Below are positions 1 to 13,547 of a stretch of 64,000 nt of DNA, in pieces. Every line of letters begins with the position of its first letter. Position 1 is the first letter of the stretch. Under the pieces are notes generated by a model. It was given only the letters and a program-made list of their open reading frames with translations, made no database searches and had not been told where the DNA came from. The position numbers and the translations under genes were made by a program. This DNA is from Owenia fusiformis (Eukaryota; Annelida; Polychaeta; Sabellida; Oweniidae), in the NCBI GenBank assembly GCA_903813345.2, contig CAIIXF020000012.1, positions 15,806,020-15,870,019 of the forward strand. Direction: 5' to 3'.

Positions 1-199
1 TCTAAACATCTGTGTACGAAACTTTTATGTGCCATTTTATTCCAATGATCTAATGTCGATTTCTTTGATAGAATATTTCTTGCTGTTTTATGTGTTTGGA
101 TAGGGTTGGCCATGTTACACATCCACAAAATGTTACGTTGTACCTGCTTTACATATTAACAGTTTTGTTAATAATGGGCCTTTCCGATAAAAACTGCCA

Positions 200-560
200 C
201 CTTACCATTTAGTACACCAAAGAATATCCAATATCAAAATTTACAAAGGCTTTACACCTAAAATTTACACTCAGTTTACACTTAGTTTAAACCCAATAAA
301 TAGGTGACCAATTTCCTATGCTGAGCTAATTTACACCTTAGATTACACTCAGTTTACACCGTAGTATACACCTAATTTACACTTTAGTTAGCATCTAATT
401 TACATCCAGATCGCACCTAGTTTTCGCTTTAGTTTACACTGAGTTTACACCCAGTAAATAGGTTTACACTTAGTTTACACTTTAGTATACATCCAATTTA
501 CATCAAGACCACGCTCTGATTGGTCAGATTTTAAACTTAGTCTACACTTAGTTTACATCT
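200..560. repeat. TTTACAC(T/C)TAGT minisatellite
   Basis: Imperfect short repeats of TTTACAC followed by TTAGT, CTAGT or CAGT recur about every 10-20 bases. The same words reappear at about 2990-3180 and 3640-3820 as part of the duplicated module next door, so the minisatellite is probably the inner or flanking part of a dispersed element. Confidence 0.6.
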
Positions 561-2879
561 TAGTTCACCTAATCCTTAATTGGCGAAATGCTAACTGCTT
601 ATCACAGGTGGAGAGAATGCAAAGATATTCTGAATTTTGAAGCACTGTGATCAGGGATCAGGGATTCCCTCAAGTGGTATATATTTGATTTATCAATTTC
701 TGTAATCTTGAATTCCATACAAACAATTAAAAAAGTAACTTTTCGTTAAGTATTAATGAAGTTCAAGGGGGTCCAAAGCGTAACGAGTTGCAAAACATTG
801 CAAAAACAAAAAATCCCATGTTAAATCGCCATCGGGATTTTCCTTGATTTTTTTGTCTTAGCGCTTTAAAAAATATTTGTAGGAGTTATGCTATAGTACA
901 AATATCACAGAATGATCAGCATTAAAAGATCTATACAAGTTATTCTGCTCAGATTTTTGAATTGAAGTTTTAAACAAAAAATGCTAAAATAATTCTGTTT
1001 TGTAAAAAGTCCAAAATCCGCCATTTTGAATTATAATGTCACAATGACAGTCTTTTGCATATTCAAATTTTTCAAGAAAAAACATAAAATATGGGTCTTT
1101 ATAATTTATTGGGTCTTGCATTCTTCTCTTGCTTCTAGATTCTTTTTCAAATAACTTTCATTTTCTTCATTTTTCCAAAAAGTTTCCAAGGAGTTAATGA
1201 TTGTATGTCTGAAAAAACTATATAAATAAACTGACCCATATTGAATTACAGCCCAGGATATAATGCCATCATGATGCAGATTAGAATGAATTCTAGGTGA
1301 AAAGATCAAAACAAGCAGGCAAGCAAAACAGGTAGAAAGATTCAATGGATATATTGAAAAAAAATTGAAGCTGAAGAAAATGGATAACTAAAATTAACAA
1401 TGACGATGAAACTGGAACAAATGCATACCTAATACCTAATGGTAAAGTCGACACCAAAATCAATTGCAAGTAAAGTAAAACTGTATCAGGGCCGATACTG
1501 TATCAGGGCCGATGTTATAGGATTTTGTGAAGACTTACAAAAACCAAAATGGCTAAGCCAGCTTTGATTGAAAGAGAGGCTGCATGAGCCTCGTTATGGA
1601 ATTAGGACAGTCAAGGTATGAGTACCGTAATCCAACACCAAATTCGAAAATTCAGAACAATACTTTGCACATATGGCGTTCCTGATCAACTATAAAACGC
1701 TTACCCCCCATAGTGTTATATATCAAAATGTACCTGTTCATATAGGGGTTCGATTGATCTACATCAAATTATAGGGAGTCAGGTTACTTTTTGAGATATC
1801 AGCGTCCATTTATTGTAACTCGCGTTTGCTACCATTTCCTCAATTCTGAGACGACGGGCAAACGCGTAGTAAACATGCTCACGTCGGAACTATTTTGACC
1901 TACATCGCTGTTTTCGTAATTCAAATGAAAGTTTAACTCCTCCTCTTTATTTTGATACCAAATAGTGGCATACTAGGTACCCTAGAAGCCAACTATGGCG
2001 TTATTTAGAACAAAACCACAAGTTTTTAAATGGACTATATAGGGGTCATACCTTTTGGCGGATGGATATGGAACCTCACACCTTAATGATTTATGACATC
2101 ACACTGATTTTTGTCTCTGCAACTTTTTTTGGCAGAAAATATCATTTTTAGTCCAAAAATGCATAAAAACGTCAGAACTGGCTGAATATGTGAAAAATTT
2201 ATCCATTTAGGCTAGAAAGGGTTAATTTGCTCTACCCCAAATACGTCTAAATATGCTAGTCTAACTTTGCCACTGTGACGTCACAAATCTAACCTGACTT
2301 TCTCTGAGTTTATTGAAGAAAATAAATGATACGTCTGACAAACAGCTTTCATTCCCTTATATGGCACATCTTCTACTAAGAGTTGCGTCATTGACTAAAT
2401 CTACGACAAAGGCCCTATGTCCCGAGGATTTTGACTGAAATTTGGCCATTTTCGCCCAAATCTAAGTAAATAGCAGTTTCCCCCACAGTTGTATTTTGAA
2501 ATAAATATTGCTACAATGTAGCAATTCAAAAATCACACATGCTTATTGTTTCTGTTGACCTGACACGTGTATCTAGCCTGTAAAAATGAAAAATCGCTAC
2601 ATTGAAGCAATTTCAGTGAGATGTGGGCCTTCAAAATCATGTAATTTTAGCAAAAAAAGAAGAAATAATCTGCAATTTTGACGGAATTTCAGAGGGCTTT
2701 CTTTCATTTATGATCCTCCACGGGCCTCTCATGACCATTTTTATACGCACAGAAGGGTTGAAAGTGATTTTAAATCATTGTTTGCCCTACGCAGAACGAA
2801 AAAATCGATTCTGTTCTCAAATTCTGCTAGAATATTGGTCTTTGGCCAACTAGTAGACAATTTTAGGCCTCATATTAAG

Positions 2880-4326
2880 GTATGAGTACCGTAATCCAAC
2901 ACCAAATTCGAAAATTCAGAACAATACTTTGCACATATGGCGTTCCTGATCAACTATAAAACGCTTACCCCCCATAGTGTTATATATCAAGTATACACTT
3001 AGTTTACACCTTGACCAAGTGTTTTGAGTCTACTTTACACCCAGTTTTCACTTTTAACAAATTCGAAGTCAAGTTTTCACCTAGTAAATCAGTGTATACT
3101 TTCTTTTATACTTTCGAGGTAAAGTTAACATCGAAGTATACACCAAGGTCAGGTGTAAATTAAACGTAAACTGAGTGTAAAGGAGGAGGGAAATTAGTGC
3201 AACAAATTTCGGACAGTAATATGTTGGATTTTGGCTATTTTCTGAGGATTTAAACAGGTACATATGTTAGGCCAATGCATTACCTCCAGGAAAAGCACTT
3301 CTAGAGGTGATAAAATAATTTCGACTTTGAGACAGGGTAGATGGTCACCCATAATGGATATCTTTAAAACCACTGTAGGGATTACTTATTCCTTAAAATT
3401 GGTTAACTGTGTGTCAAAACACAACATATTGATGCAACAAAAATTGAAAAAGCAGGGGTGGAAGGGGTTGAAAATCAGAACGACATTTCAGAAAAAACAT
3501 GTGGGTGGGTTGTTTGCACCTCCCCTGTCTCAGAGTCGAAATTATTATTAGTCGAAAATTCAGAACAATACTTTGCACATATGGCGTTCCTGATCAACTA
3601 TAAAACGCTTACCCCCCATAGTGTTATATATCAAGTATACACTTAGTTTACACCTTGACCAAGTGTTTTGAGTCTACTTTACACCCAGTTTTCACTTTTA
3701 ACAAATTCGAAGTCAAGTTTTCACCTAGTAAATCAGTGTATACTTTCTTTTATACTTTCGAGGTAAAGTTAACATCGAAGTATACACCAAGGTCAGGTGT
3801 AAATTAAACGTAAACTGAGTGTAAAGGAGGAGGGAAATTAGTGCAACAAATTTCGGACAGTAATATGTTGGATTTTGGCTATTTTCTGAGGATTTAAACA
3901 GGTACATATGTTAGGCCAATGCATTACCTCCAGGAAAAGCACTTCTAGAGGTGATAAAATAATTTCGACTTTGAGACAGGGTAGATGGTCACCCATAATG
4001 GATATCTTTAAAACCACTGTAGGGATTACTTATTCCTTAAAATTGGTTAACTGTGTGTCAAAACACAACATATTGATGCAACAAAAATTGAAAAAGCAGG
4101 GGTGGAAGGGGTTGAAAATCAGAACGACATTTCAGAAAAAAACATGTGGGTGGGTTGTTTGCACCTCCCCTGTCTCAGAGTCGAAATTATTTTATCATCT
4201 CTATGAGTACTTTTCCTGGAGGTAATGCATTGAACTAACATATGCACCTGTTTAAATCCTCAGAGAATAGCCGAAATCCAACGCATGACTATCCGAAATC
4301 TGTTGCACTAATTTCCCTCCTCCTTT
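2880..4326. repeat. Tandemly duplicated inverted-repeat DNA element
   Basis: A module of about 644 bp occurs twice in direct orientation: the same open frame starts at 3264 and 3908 and is nearly identical. The second copy is complete as a MITE of about 500 bp (about 3824-4326). Its left arm begins AAAGGAGGAGGGAAATTAGT and its right arm is the reverse complement, the match running for roughly 150 bases. The first copy lacks the right arm. The short frames inside look like by-products. The terminus resembles that of a larger element at 37.5-40.7 kb (AAAGAACGAGGGAAGTTAGT). Confidence 0.75.
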
Positions 4327-6441
4327 GATGTAAACTTGAATTCATTTTTGTTTGGGATATTGGCAACGCAAGGTTCATGGTGTAATTGTGTTTTGTTTTT
4401 GCTTGAAAACAAGGCTTTTTACAACATATTACATCATGAACATATCTTAGGTGCAGTAAAAAGTGACAGTTGCGATGTTATTTAGCAGGCCTAGCTGTAT
4501 TTGGAATTTTGTCCGAATTGATACGTTGTCCTTATTTGTATCTAAAAGCTTCTTTGCGTCAATTTTGTTAGAGAACCGACAAGATCACTCTGTAGATATA
4601 AACAATTGTATAAAAACAAGAATAATACATAATCGAAGCAGTATTCAATTTTATACTGGATTTTATCACTTTAAAAAACACAGGGACGATTACGTTGAAG
4701 CTATGCTGGTGTACACTGTGCAACCTTCAGATGTCCCTCTTTATTAGAAAGTTGTATCGAAATCAACTTGACATTTGCCAATCTGATCTTATGACACTGT
4801 TATCAAGTGTTTCCATTTTTGTTTCATTGGAATATTTCAAATCCTACGGTAATGGTACGGAGAGAATCCTTGAATTGTAGAATGAGGGTTGACCTAAAAC
4901 TTAAGGGTTTGCACGGTAAAAATTAGCTCAGAGGAAATTTTGGGTCATATGTTTTGAAATATACTTCAAACATTACAGTACTTTACAAAGGCGGTCCTAG
5001 AGGAAGGATGGTCACAAATTTCAACGCTTTCTAAAAAATAATTAGGGCTCCAATTATAATTTTCAGCAAAATTAATCCTATTCTCATCATAAAAGTTTTT
5101 AGTGACCACTTGAAATGTATAGTTTCTACATAAAGATTTAGTTTGACACTTAACTATTTATTTATACTGTCGTTATACCAGAGTGAGACCAACTTTAAAT
5201 AACGTTTGAACTTTATTACGTTTCAGAAGTAATGTTTTGATATGTGATTGTAAATGATTGAATTACCTCCCTTATCAAGGTTTATTAGACAGCGATGTGA
5301 CCATTGACAAGTCACATATTTTAAGCTTCTCACCTAGGACAAATTGCGTCGTTTATCTTTCTTTGAGCGAACTTTGAAGTTCTTGTTTTGCCTAAAGATA
5401 TACTTCATATTGTTTACTCTTAACATTTATGTTCTGTCATGACATCATTATCAAGTAGTTTCGTTTTGTTTTGTTTCATTTTATACATTCTGGACTATTT
5501 TTTGTCACAACGCCCGTAGATCTTAACAGAGGGTTAAAAAGTTATCTCAAAATGATACAAATATATGACTAGTACAAAGCGGAACTTATCGCTGAAAAAA
5601 CAAAAGCCAAAAGATACGATTGATGACATTACACACACGTACGTGTCTAAGTGATAAGTGTATCCATCTGCACTCGATGCAGCTACCAGAGAATGTTTAA
5701 AGCAAAAGTATTTTGAAAAATAATTTTAAATAGACTTCACTAGTATTGAACATTTATTCGTTGAAATTTTATTGAAATAAGCCAATTTGTTTCTAAAGCT
5801 TCTATTTCAAGAACTTGGAAAATTTTACCATTGGTTAAGCTGTGATCAGCATATTTAACCAAAATTGCACATTTTTAATAACGTCACAATCCGAACTCTC
5901 TCCATCAACGCATCGAAATGCGTTTTTTCTAGGTCCAATGCTTCGTTGAAACATATGCACATTTTATTGAAAAGAGTAGATTTTTCTTCTTGATAACCAA
6001 AATTGCAAAGTTTGCAAAAATTGTTTCTGAAAAATAACCTTACACCGTTATTCTCGAGCACCTACTAATCATATGTACAAAGGCCATTATCAATGTGGCA
6101 CTAGTGACATCTATAAGTCTCTCGAAATATTGACAAATGTTACATTTCGTATGATACTTCCATCTTTCTGTAACAATGTACACAATATACAAAATATAGT
6201 ACAGTGAACGACGATGGGATAAGTAATATATAAAAGGGTAACTCGCATCCATCTATTCTGAAAAAGATTGTTAGTGAATCGTGATACATGTGTTTATATT
6301 CTGTATGCTTAAAGATTGACATTATGTACATTCATTTTTGATCTGGTCTGAGGATTAAGTCCATTATTATAAACGTCAATCCAATATTGGCCCTTATGAC
6401 CCCGTGGGTCGTCAACGATATTATTTTGTCTTGTCTCATTG

Positions 6442-7857
6442 CTAAATTCGATAGTTACATAAATTTGGCAAAACATAGGGAAACACCCTGCATAAAAAAG
6501 GTTTTGTCGAAATGGTATTTCGAGATGATGTATGGTCATTCTTCTTCACATGTAGTAATCGTCCATGGTTACTTTTACCACCTCCTGGAGAGTGAATTTC
6601 TGCTTTTGGTTGTTGATGGTTCTTTCCATCTATTTTGACTAAGACGGGTTCTTCACCAGAATATTTCACTTCAACCACATTTGATGCGCGTACTGGTTGT
6701 TTACGCCCTGAAAGTACACTTAATTTCATTAAGCCATTCCATATTCAAAATGTTACTTGAAGAAAATAGTTGGCTTATGTGACTAGACTTCATTTTACTT
6801 GGTAGGACATATTTTCAAACACATTTGACTGTTTAGAAATAATTCACACATGTAAATTCAACCCGTTGTATCGGCTCTTAAGCTAGAGGTGGAAAATATG
6901 TTCCCAATATCAATCTATTTCAATTAAAAAAGTGAATATTGATATAAATGGCTCATTTGTGTCATATTACATACACTTTGCAAAACACTTATATTTGATC
7001 ATTTTAAAACTATTATCTTAAGAGGTGTCAAAGTCGCATTTAAAACGAGGTTTAAATTACAAAGTGACGTATTTACCCAGTGCTTAAATGTCTCAAGGAC
7101 TTGTCCAAAAAGAAAGTGTTTCATTCAAAGGGTTGTTATAATTTACGAATGAACTAAAATAGAAGAACTTCGTCGTGGGTGATTTGCTTCAGACAATGTG
7201 TTGAATAAATTTACGTTGCTCTCAAGTAAACGCGACAGGGGCGTGGAGTTGTTTAACCTTGAGAAGTAACTAGTTAATGTAACGATATGATTAGCGACAA
7301 CAATAGACATGTTCAGCATACTTTATGTAACAGGTTTAAATATTTAAAATGGATCGGAATCTTACACGTTTCTATGGAACATTTTACTTGTATTGCTAAC
7401 ATGTATACAAGACAGTGTACCAATATGCGACATCTCATACTTAGAGTCACGTGACCTATTTTCAGAAAAGGCTCAGAGGAGATCAGATACACGTTGACCA
7501 GCACTTTTTGCGATTTCTAAAGAATATCTTGTTAAAGTAAGTATATTAATAAAAATGAGATTTAATTATCCAAGAAATGACTTAGTAAATGACTCACATA
7601 CATTTTTGAGATGTGTAACAGTTATAAATCTTTAAAATGTAATTTTAAAGTAGTCTCCTACCATTTCGGTCTACTATTGCAGCATCTCCCCCAGAAATTA
7701 CAGCATTAGCAAATAGGCAACATATTACACACAATATAAATGTTTGGTATTTGCTCCATCGACAGTCCTTGGTTATTCTTCTTTGTACTCCTGTTGGATT
7801 TGTTTGCAACAATGACGTGTTTTTATTCTCCAATGGGTCGAGATGTTTCCCAGACAT
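6442..7857 (-). CDS. Gene A: small single-pass membrane protein, C-terminal Cys-motif family
   Basis: Two exons: 7857-7662 and 6707-6442, joined by a phase-1 intron (donor AATG|GTAGGA, acceptor TTTCAG|GGCG); 153 residues. I start at the second in-frame Met because residues 9-19 (LENKNTSLLQT) then align with the starts of genes C, D and F (PENSTLLQT). The only strong membrane span is about residues 37-55, preceded by basic residues, so the N-terminus is predicted inside. There is no cleavable signal peptide. Exon 2 encodes a basic, Gly/His-containing stalk, unlike the Thr-rich stalks of its relatives, and ends CRVFPYVLPNLCNYRI. The tail lacks the tyrosine cluster seen in C, D, F and I. The 954-bp intron is the longest of the complete copies. 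It is the outermost member of the minus-strand array. Function unknown. Confidence 0.75.
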
Positions 7858-8042
7858 AGTAGTTGAATCAGTTTCGAATATGATACTGTAGTTATAACAA
7901 TCTATACCATTAATACTCGTACTAAACAATATAATTCTATTTTATTCAGATGACAGTATCCTTTCAGCAACTTTCACGTTTGTTTTTTAAGATCGTTAAT
8001 GAGAAATGATAAACATGCTTTGAAACTAAATGAAGGCGTACT

Positions 8043-8060
8043 GAAACCATTACCGAAACC
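8043..8060. promoter_or_regulatory. GAAACC-type site upstream of gene A
   Basis: GAAACCATTACCGAAACC lies 186 bp before the gene A start codon. Two GAAACC half-sites resemble IRF/ISRE half-sites. A very similar sequence in the opposite orientation lies 185 bp before gene B. Function is inferred from motif and position only. Confidence 0.4.
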
Positions 8061-8580
8061 GGATTACAGGGCGCCCACGTGCATCATACTTGTGTCAACA
8101 CCTTTATGGAATTATAACTGATACGTGTATATAATATCGTTGCAATTTCCTTAGTTCTCTTATATTTAATGTTCTATCAAATTGTCACACATGATTAAAG
8201 ATACGATTGATATGATAGCTATGTCCAAAGGTATGTGGGGAAAGCAGTTAGTTAAAATCGACTTAATTATTATCAAGTTCTCCACTCTTTAAATATGATA
8301 AAGTGTGTTCCCAAATCTCTCTAACGTCATCATTTTACACTTCTGTACTTTGTATACCACTGCGTCATAGAGAGAAATTTCAGCAATATGCGGGTAGGCT
8401 CATCATGGAACATTTGTGCTCAAACTATATTTTATCAGGTGAATGAGGTTTAATGTTCAAAAACTGTTAGTGAGGGTCTCGATGATACATGTTTGATTAA
8501 GTTAATGTTAAATAGATGTTTTTGTATTATCCTCAGTCTTATAAGTGATATAGTTACCGTTAGAGATTTAACTGTAATTG

Positions 8581-9329
8581 TTAAGCATTGCATAATTTTC
8601 TCAAGACATGAGGAAACGAGTCACATATAAATGATGCAGTGCTTGTCATATTTCCGGTAAGCTCATGGTCATTTGTAGGTATGGTCAGATCTTTGGTGGC
8701 ATTATTGTTCCTAGTGTAATTCGTCGTTGCATCCAAACACTTCGTTTTTCGTGTCTCGGCCGTGTGCGTATCTTCAACACAGTTTTCCCCTATAGGCATA
8801 GGTACGTCTGACAATGACTGCGCGTCGAGAGCTAAAATGAAACAACATAATTAGTCATAAATATATATTTTTTGAATATCATTTTGAATTATAATTATCT
8901 CAAGTACTGCGCGTCATGATTAGGCCTAACAATCATTCTATGTGTTGATGCATTCTTTAATATTTAGATTCAATTAACTTGAAATTGTCTTTATACTATT
9001 TTTGATGGTAGCCCATTACCGTTTCGATTGTTTAATCCAACAATTACACCAGCAATACAAATTGCGACAACACAAAAACTGATGAATAGTCCTATAATCC
9101 ATTTTCGATGTTTGGCGAATTTACAACCATGTTTTGTGGCTACATGTATATTTTCTTCAAATTCTATGGTTTTGATCGAGGGTTTGTTTGTATTAGTGTC
9201 CGGCAGTAAAGTGCTTTTACACGAGTCCTCGGTTTCGATTTGAACTGCAGTTTGATCAGTCTTGTTTGTCTTTGTCACAATTTCAGGATTTACAGGTTCG
9301 CTAGTGTTATTGTTATTATTGTCATCCAT
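8581..9329 (-). CDS. Gene B: small single-pass membrane protein, C-terminal Cys-motif family
   Basis: Two exons: 9329-9020 and 8831-8581. The intron is 188 bp and phase 1 (donor AACG|GTAATG, acceptor ATTTTAG|CTC); 186 residues. The N-terminal tail of about 75 residues is acidic, Asn/Thr-rich and has no tyrosine. Basic residues (KFAKHRK, 70-76) precede a span at about 78-98, which predicts N-inside, C-outside. The exposed part carries several N-x-S/T sites and ends CDSFPHVLRKLCNA. This copy has Arg in place of the second Pro of the motif. Start chosen as the first Met after an upstream stop, with the Asn run beginning at once. Unrecognised family; the assignment to the array rests on the terminal motif, the intron phase and the intron position. 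Confidence 0.8.
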
Positions 9330-9513
9330 ATTTTAGATTATTCCTCTTGGGATTTTCAGCATTTGAACTGCATTATCGGAAAATGTCTAAAGAATGATCT
9401 AGTTTAAAGCTTATTCGTAGTATAAATGTTGTTTGAAAGACATATCATGTTTGTAATGTACACAATAAGTGTTTATTTCAGCTAAACAAACAAATCATCT
9501 TTAATCATATATA

Positions 9514-9536
9514 GTTTCGGTTATGGTAATGGTTTC
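9514..9536. promoter_or_regulatory. GAAAC repeat site upstream of gene B
   Basis: The plus strand reads GTTTCGGTTATGG then TAATGGTTTC. Its complement is GAAACCATTACC, then ATAA, then CCGAAAC. It sits 185 bp before the gene B start codon and is the inverted counterpart of the site before gene A. Confidence 0.4.
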
Positions 9537-9676
9537 ACTCAGGAAGTCTGAGATTATACGTGTACATGTATTAAGATCAGCCTACGCCTTAGGAGCTGTT
9601 TATACGTGACCTTGGCATGCATGTGAAGAGTAACATCCGGTTACTGAATCATGTACAATGTATGTACTCATAGTTA

Positions 9677-10670
9677 TACAGGGTGTCCAAAAATCAGGAC
9701 CGTAAGAAAGTTGAATAAATTAGTCAATTTGGAATACTTTGCCTTGGGATTTTAGATTTATTAAGTTCATTCAATGTGAATTTTGTTGTGAAAGTTTGAT
9801 CATAACCTTTCTTAATTAAGTGTCACAAACTACAGTACCTTACAAAACATGTTCAAAGCGGCCACTTTTCCTCTCTATACACAAGTAAATCATGCGAACA
9901 AAGTTGTTAATGACCCTGACCTGTACACATCAATGTGGATGATACACATTGAAAGTTATTGCCCTCTTAAGATTGTTAGGGGCCTGTCAGTATACACATT
10001 GGTTTTGAGAAATCCCCAAAGATAGAAATCTGGGGGATTTGGATCTGGCGAATGAGCTGTCCATATGTTTTGCCTTCTGCGACTGATGAGCTGATCACCA
10101 AACTATTGCCTAAACCATTTCGGCGTATCATTTGCAGTGTAGGGGTGGCATTGACTTGTTGAAACCACTGCTTATCTACTTAAATGCCCTTTCTGGTGCT
10201 TAGTGACCTCCAAAACTTAGTGAGAACATAAATATACTGGTCCTTCATGGTGATAGCACGTCCCCCGTCATCTTCAAACCAAAAATGACTGATGATTCCA
10301 TGTTTGCTCAATGCAACCCAGGCAGTGCATTGTTCAGAATGCAATGGATGCTGTAACACTTCATCAGGAGGATGTAAGCCTGAGTAGCAGCTGTTATTGG
10401 AATGAACTTGTATATTCAAAAAGAAATGTGTGTAGGAGGATCATCAACATCTTTGTTCGCCAGATTGAAATGGGCACAGAGAGGAGAAGTGCACATTTGG
10501 AGCATGTTTTGTAAGGAACTGTAGTTTTTGTCTCAATCGGCAGACTATTATCAAACTATTACAACAAAATCCACATTAAATGAACTAAATAGTTCTGAAA
10601 TTTCAAGGTAAAATATGCAAAATTGACCGAGTTAACTTTCTCACGGTCCTGTTGTTTTGGACACCCTGTA
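9677..10670. mobile_element. Mariner-like element, decayed, with matching TIRs
   Basis: The ends match as inverted repeats of about 35 bp: TACAGGGTGTCCAAAA at the left and TTTTGGACACCCTGTA at the right, consistent with a TA target. The minus strand between about 10420 and 10000 encodes broken pieces of a mariner/IS630-type DDE transposase: a stretch reading SKHGIISHFWFEDDGGRA, then, in shifted frames, one resembling the usual WFQQDGAT catalytic block. Several frameshifts and stops make it inactive. It lies just upstream of gene B. Confidence 0.8.
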
Positions 10671-11663
10671 GTTATAAAAGCTAGCAATATACACGTTTAA
10701 AATTGACTCATTTGAGTTGACCTTGGCAAAAGGTCACCTAATCATGGGTTGCTAAAAGCCACAGCAGCTCAAAAGGGCATTATAACGCCAAATGCCTAGA
10801 TATTGACCTTAGAACGACCTTAGCCAATGGACGTCTACCGCAGAGGGTCACATCAGCCCTCAAATGCCTTAAAATTAAAATGCCTAGATATTAACTTTTA
10901 ACCTTGGAATGAGCTTGACCCATAACATTAACCTTTACACATCAGCCCCAATGCCTTAAATGCCAAATTCCTAGAAAGTGACATCACCTTTGCATGATTT
11001 AGTCCTTTCACCTCCGTACTCCGTAGGACACCCACTTAATATGTTGACGAGGCAATTTGAGGCTAAGGAGACAGAGAGTCGGCTAAAACGACGATAAAAA
11101 TGTCTTGATTTATGTTTCGTGAAAACTAGAACAGTTCCATACACGTAGTAACAGTTTCATGTGAAACAAAAAGGGGATCGTTATCCTGTGAAAACCATAA
11201 TTTAATATACAATGTGGCCAAAAAACCAATACCTAAGTTCAAGGATGAATATCATATAATATAATGTAACACCATGCAATGTAGTATATATCAGTTTAAA
11301 GATAAATCATTTGCTAACAATATGACACCATCTGAATAAAAAAGGGTGTTTTTGGTTTAGGCTAGAGCCTTAAATTGACACAAGGGGTATCATGATCATG
11401 TGCGACCGAAAAATTATTCACTGCGGATTTCTAATTGTGGAAAACTGAGGTAAATTTGAACTTTGGCATATTCAAAAGAGGTACATTTATACAAGTTTTG
11501 TTGATCATATTACACTGTCTTCTAAATATATTTTTCTCTCTCCGTAGAGACCATGAACAAATGGTGACTAAACTTAAATTTTACTTAGTTTACCAGTTGA
11601 ATTATAATACCTTCGATCGTAGCATCCTAGGGCCGGGCTACCAAATTAAGAACCTTATGGATT

Positions 11664-11974
11664 CAAGGAGGATTGGATCCCAGAGTGCCACATCGATATT
11701 CTGTCCCATATATGGGCATGTCGTGATACAAAATTTAAATTCAAACAGCCGCCATTTTGTTCACTTCAACATTTTAATCGTGAATTTTGGTCTTATTTCC
11801 AAAAGAAAAATTCAAAAACTCACAAGATATGATCAAGATATTTGTTCGAATCTGTTGAACTGTTTATATTTATTTTGAATTTATAGTCGGTTTTCATTTT
11901 AAAAAATAACGACATTTCGATGTTTTCATTGTTGGAAAATATCGATTGTCGATCCTGGGAGCAAATCCTCCTTG
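11664..11974. mobile_element. hAT-like MITE, copy 1
   Basis: About 310 bp bounded by CAAGGAGGATTGG and CCAATCCTCCTTG-type inverted ends (the right end here reads CAAATCCTCCTTG). Copies 2 and 3 are at 17578 and 51483. No clear target duplication remains here. Confidence 0.7.
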
Positions 11975-13547
11975 TTGACCTTATTGTATTTTCTTATGCC
12001 TGGGTCACATTTGCTCCGATCCCATCGGCCGGCACCTGGCCGATTGAGTATTTTGCTTTAATATTGTATTCAATTTTGAACAAAATACTCAATAAGCCGG
12101 GCACCGTAGTGAAAATCGGAGCAAACGTGACCAAGGCATTACAATATGAACTCCATGTTTTTAGAAGTCTTCATATCCATAGTTTAAGTTGTAAGTAACC
12201 ATGAGAATTAGTCGATAAATATCCCAGTTTGCTCAAACTTTTCTAAATAAGGAAGCAATAAGTCCTCATTTGATCAAATTGAGATTTGGACAACAATGAC
12301 CAACAAGTAAGCGATAGTGTTTATATGTTTTAATATTTTATGCAGAGTCTCGGTAATAGACACTGCGGCGGGCAGATGAAGAAAATCCCGAAAATTTGGT
12401 GAAAATAGTTCCCCTTTTCATAGTATATGTGGTCAATTTTCACACAACTTACAAAATATGAATACATGAATGTTCCCCAATCAATAATTTTGTCAAAATA
12501 TCTCATAATTATTAAAATATGAGAAGAAATCACCGCGGAAGGAATTCTGAGGAAAAGTTGTGTTGATAATAGTTTACCACACGTGTTGTTTATTAGTTAA
12601 TACGCGCAATTCAACCAATGAAATTGTCTAAGTTTTACAATCACGCGACCTGAGCATGGGACTACAACCAATCATGTCAGTTGTTTATTACGACGTTACC
12701 ATGCTGACGGTGAGATACCTGCCCGCCGCAGTGATGTATCACTGCACGGGAGTTTGATTTTATGGGGCACTGGAGTTTGGAGAAGGTGTAAACGAAATGT
12801 GTAAAATCATGGTCACATACGCACTCGTTTAACCTCACTTGGCGTAATTTGCCCCACTGAGCATGACGGGGGGAAAAATGGTTGTCCTTATTTGATCCAT
12901 TTGAGGTGTGGACAACAATAACTGGGGGTCGTTTTTACGTTTATGTTCAAATGCGTGTAACTACCGAAATCAAGGGATCGAAAAACAAAAGCAAAATTAT
13001 TTTTATCTAGTCGACATTGAGTTTCAAATTCGTTTTTGGTTATATACCATGCATAAAGTACACACAAATATATTTGTTTTCACACTCTTTTGTAAGATGT
13101 TATTACATTAATCTTGTAAATGACATAATTAATTCAAAAATGAATATTGTGAACAAAGTAATTGGGGTAATGAATCAAAAATGTATAGTGCCAGTAGAAT
13201 TTTGAAGTGCATTCCCCCGCCAATCTAACCCACGTTTCGGTTTTGTATATATACGAAACATTTTTGTATGATACCGAAACAAGATAAAGGGAATATTATG
13301 ACGTTGATAAACAAATAACTAACAAGAATGAGTTTCGTTTGGCGATATTATGCAATTTTAAATAATGACAACATTTACAGGGTGATCCAAAACTCCAGTC
13401 TTCATTTTTAATTCTGTGATTCCTCGTATCATGTGCTGATAAACCACATTCTTAGATTGCCAATGTTGTTTTAAATCAATGATTAACTTTATGTTAAAAA
13501 AAACATTCGTGTTCCTGAAAAGAGGGCCTCTCTTTTATTCACCTCCT
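11975..13547. other. Intergenic, no gene recognised
   Basis: AT-rich sequence with no supported exon. From 12.9 kb it matches 18.23 kb onward. At 13238-13270 it holds GTTTCGGTTTTG, a TATATA core and CGAAAC, a palindrome-like arrangement that is repeated twice at 18.53-18.84 kb. At about 13376 lies ACAGGGTGATCCAAAA, the left end of a DNA transposon whose right end I could not find. Confidence 0.5.

Larger units (their letters stand above)
1..6441. other. Gene-poor repeat region
   Basis: No coding exon could be supported here. ORFs are short, AT-rich and lack splice context. The stretch holds a TTTACAC minisatellite (about 200-560), repeated modules sharing the phrase AATACTTTGCACATATGGCG (about 1650, 2922 and 3565), and a duplicated inverted-repeat element at 3.2-4.3 kb. 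From 4.4 to 6.4 kb I see only unstructured AT-rich sequence. Confidence 0.6.

Noticed and set aside
3264-4225. Two near-identical ORFs starting MLGQCITSRKSTSRG
   Set aside because: They lie inside the arms of a duplicated inverted-repeat element, and their identity is explained by the DNA duplication. No splice or domain support.
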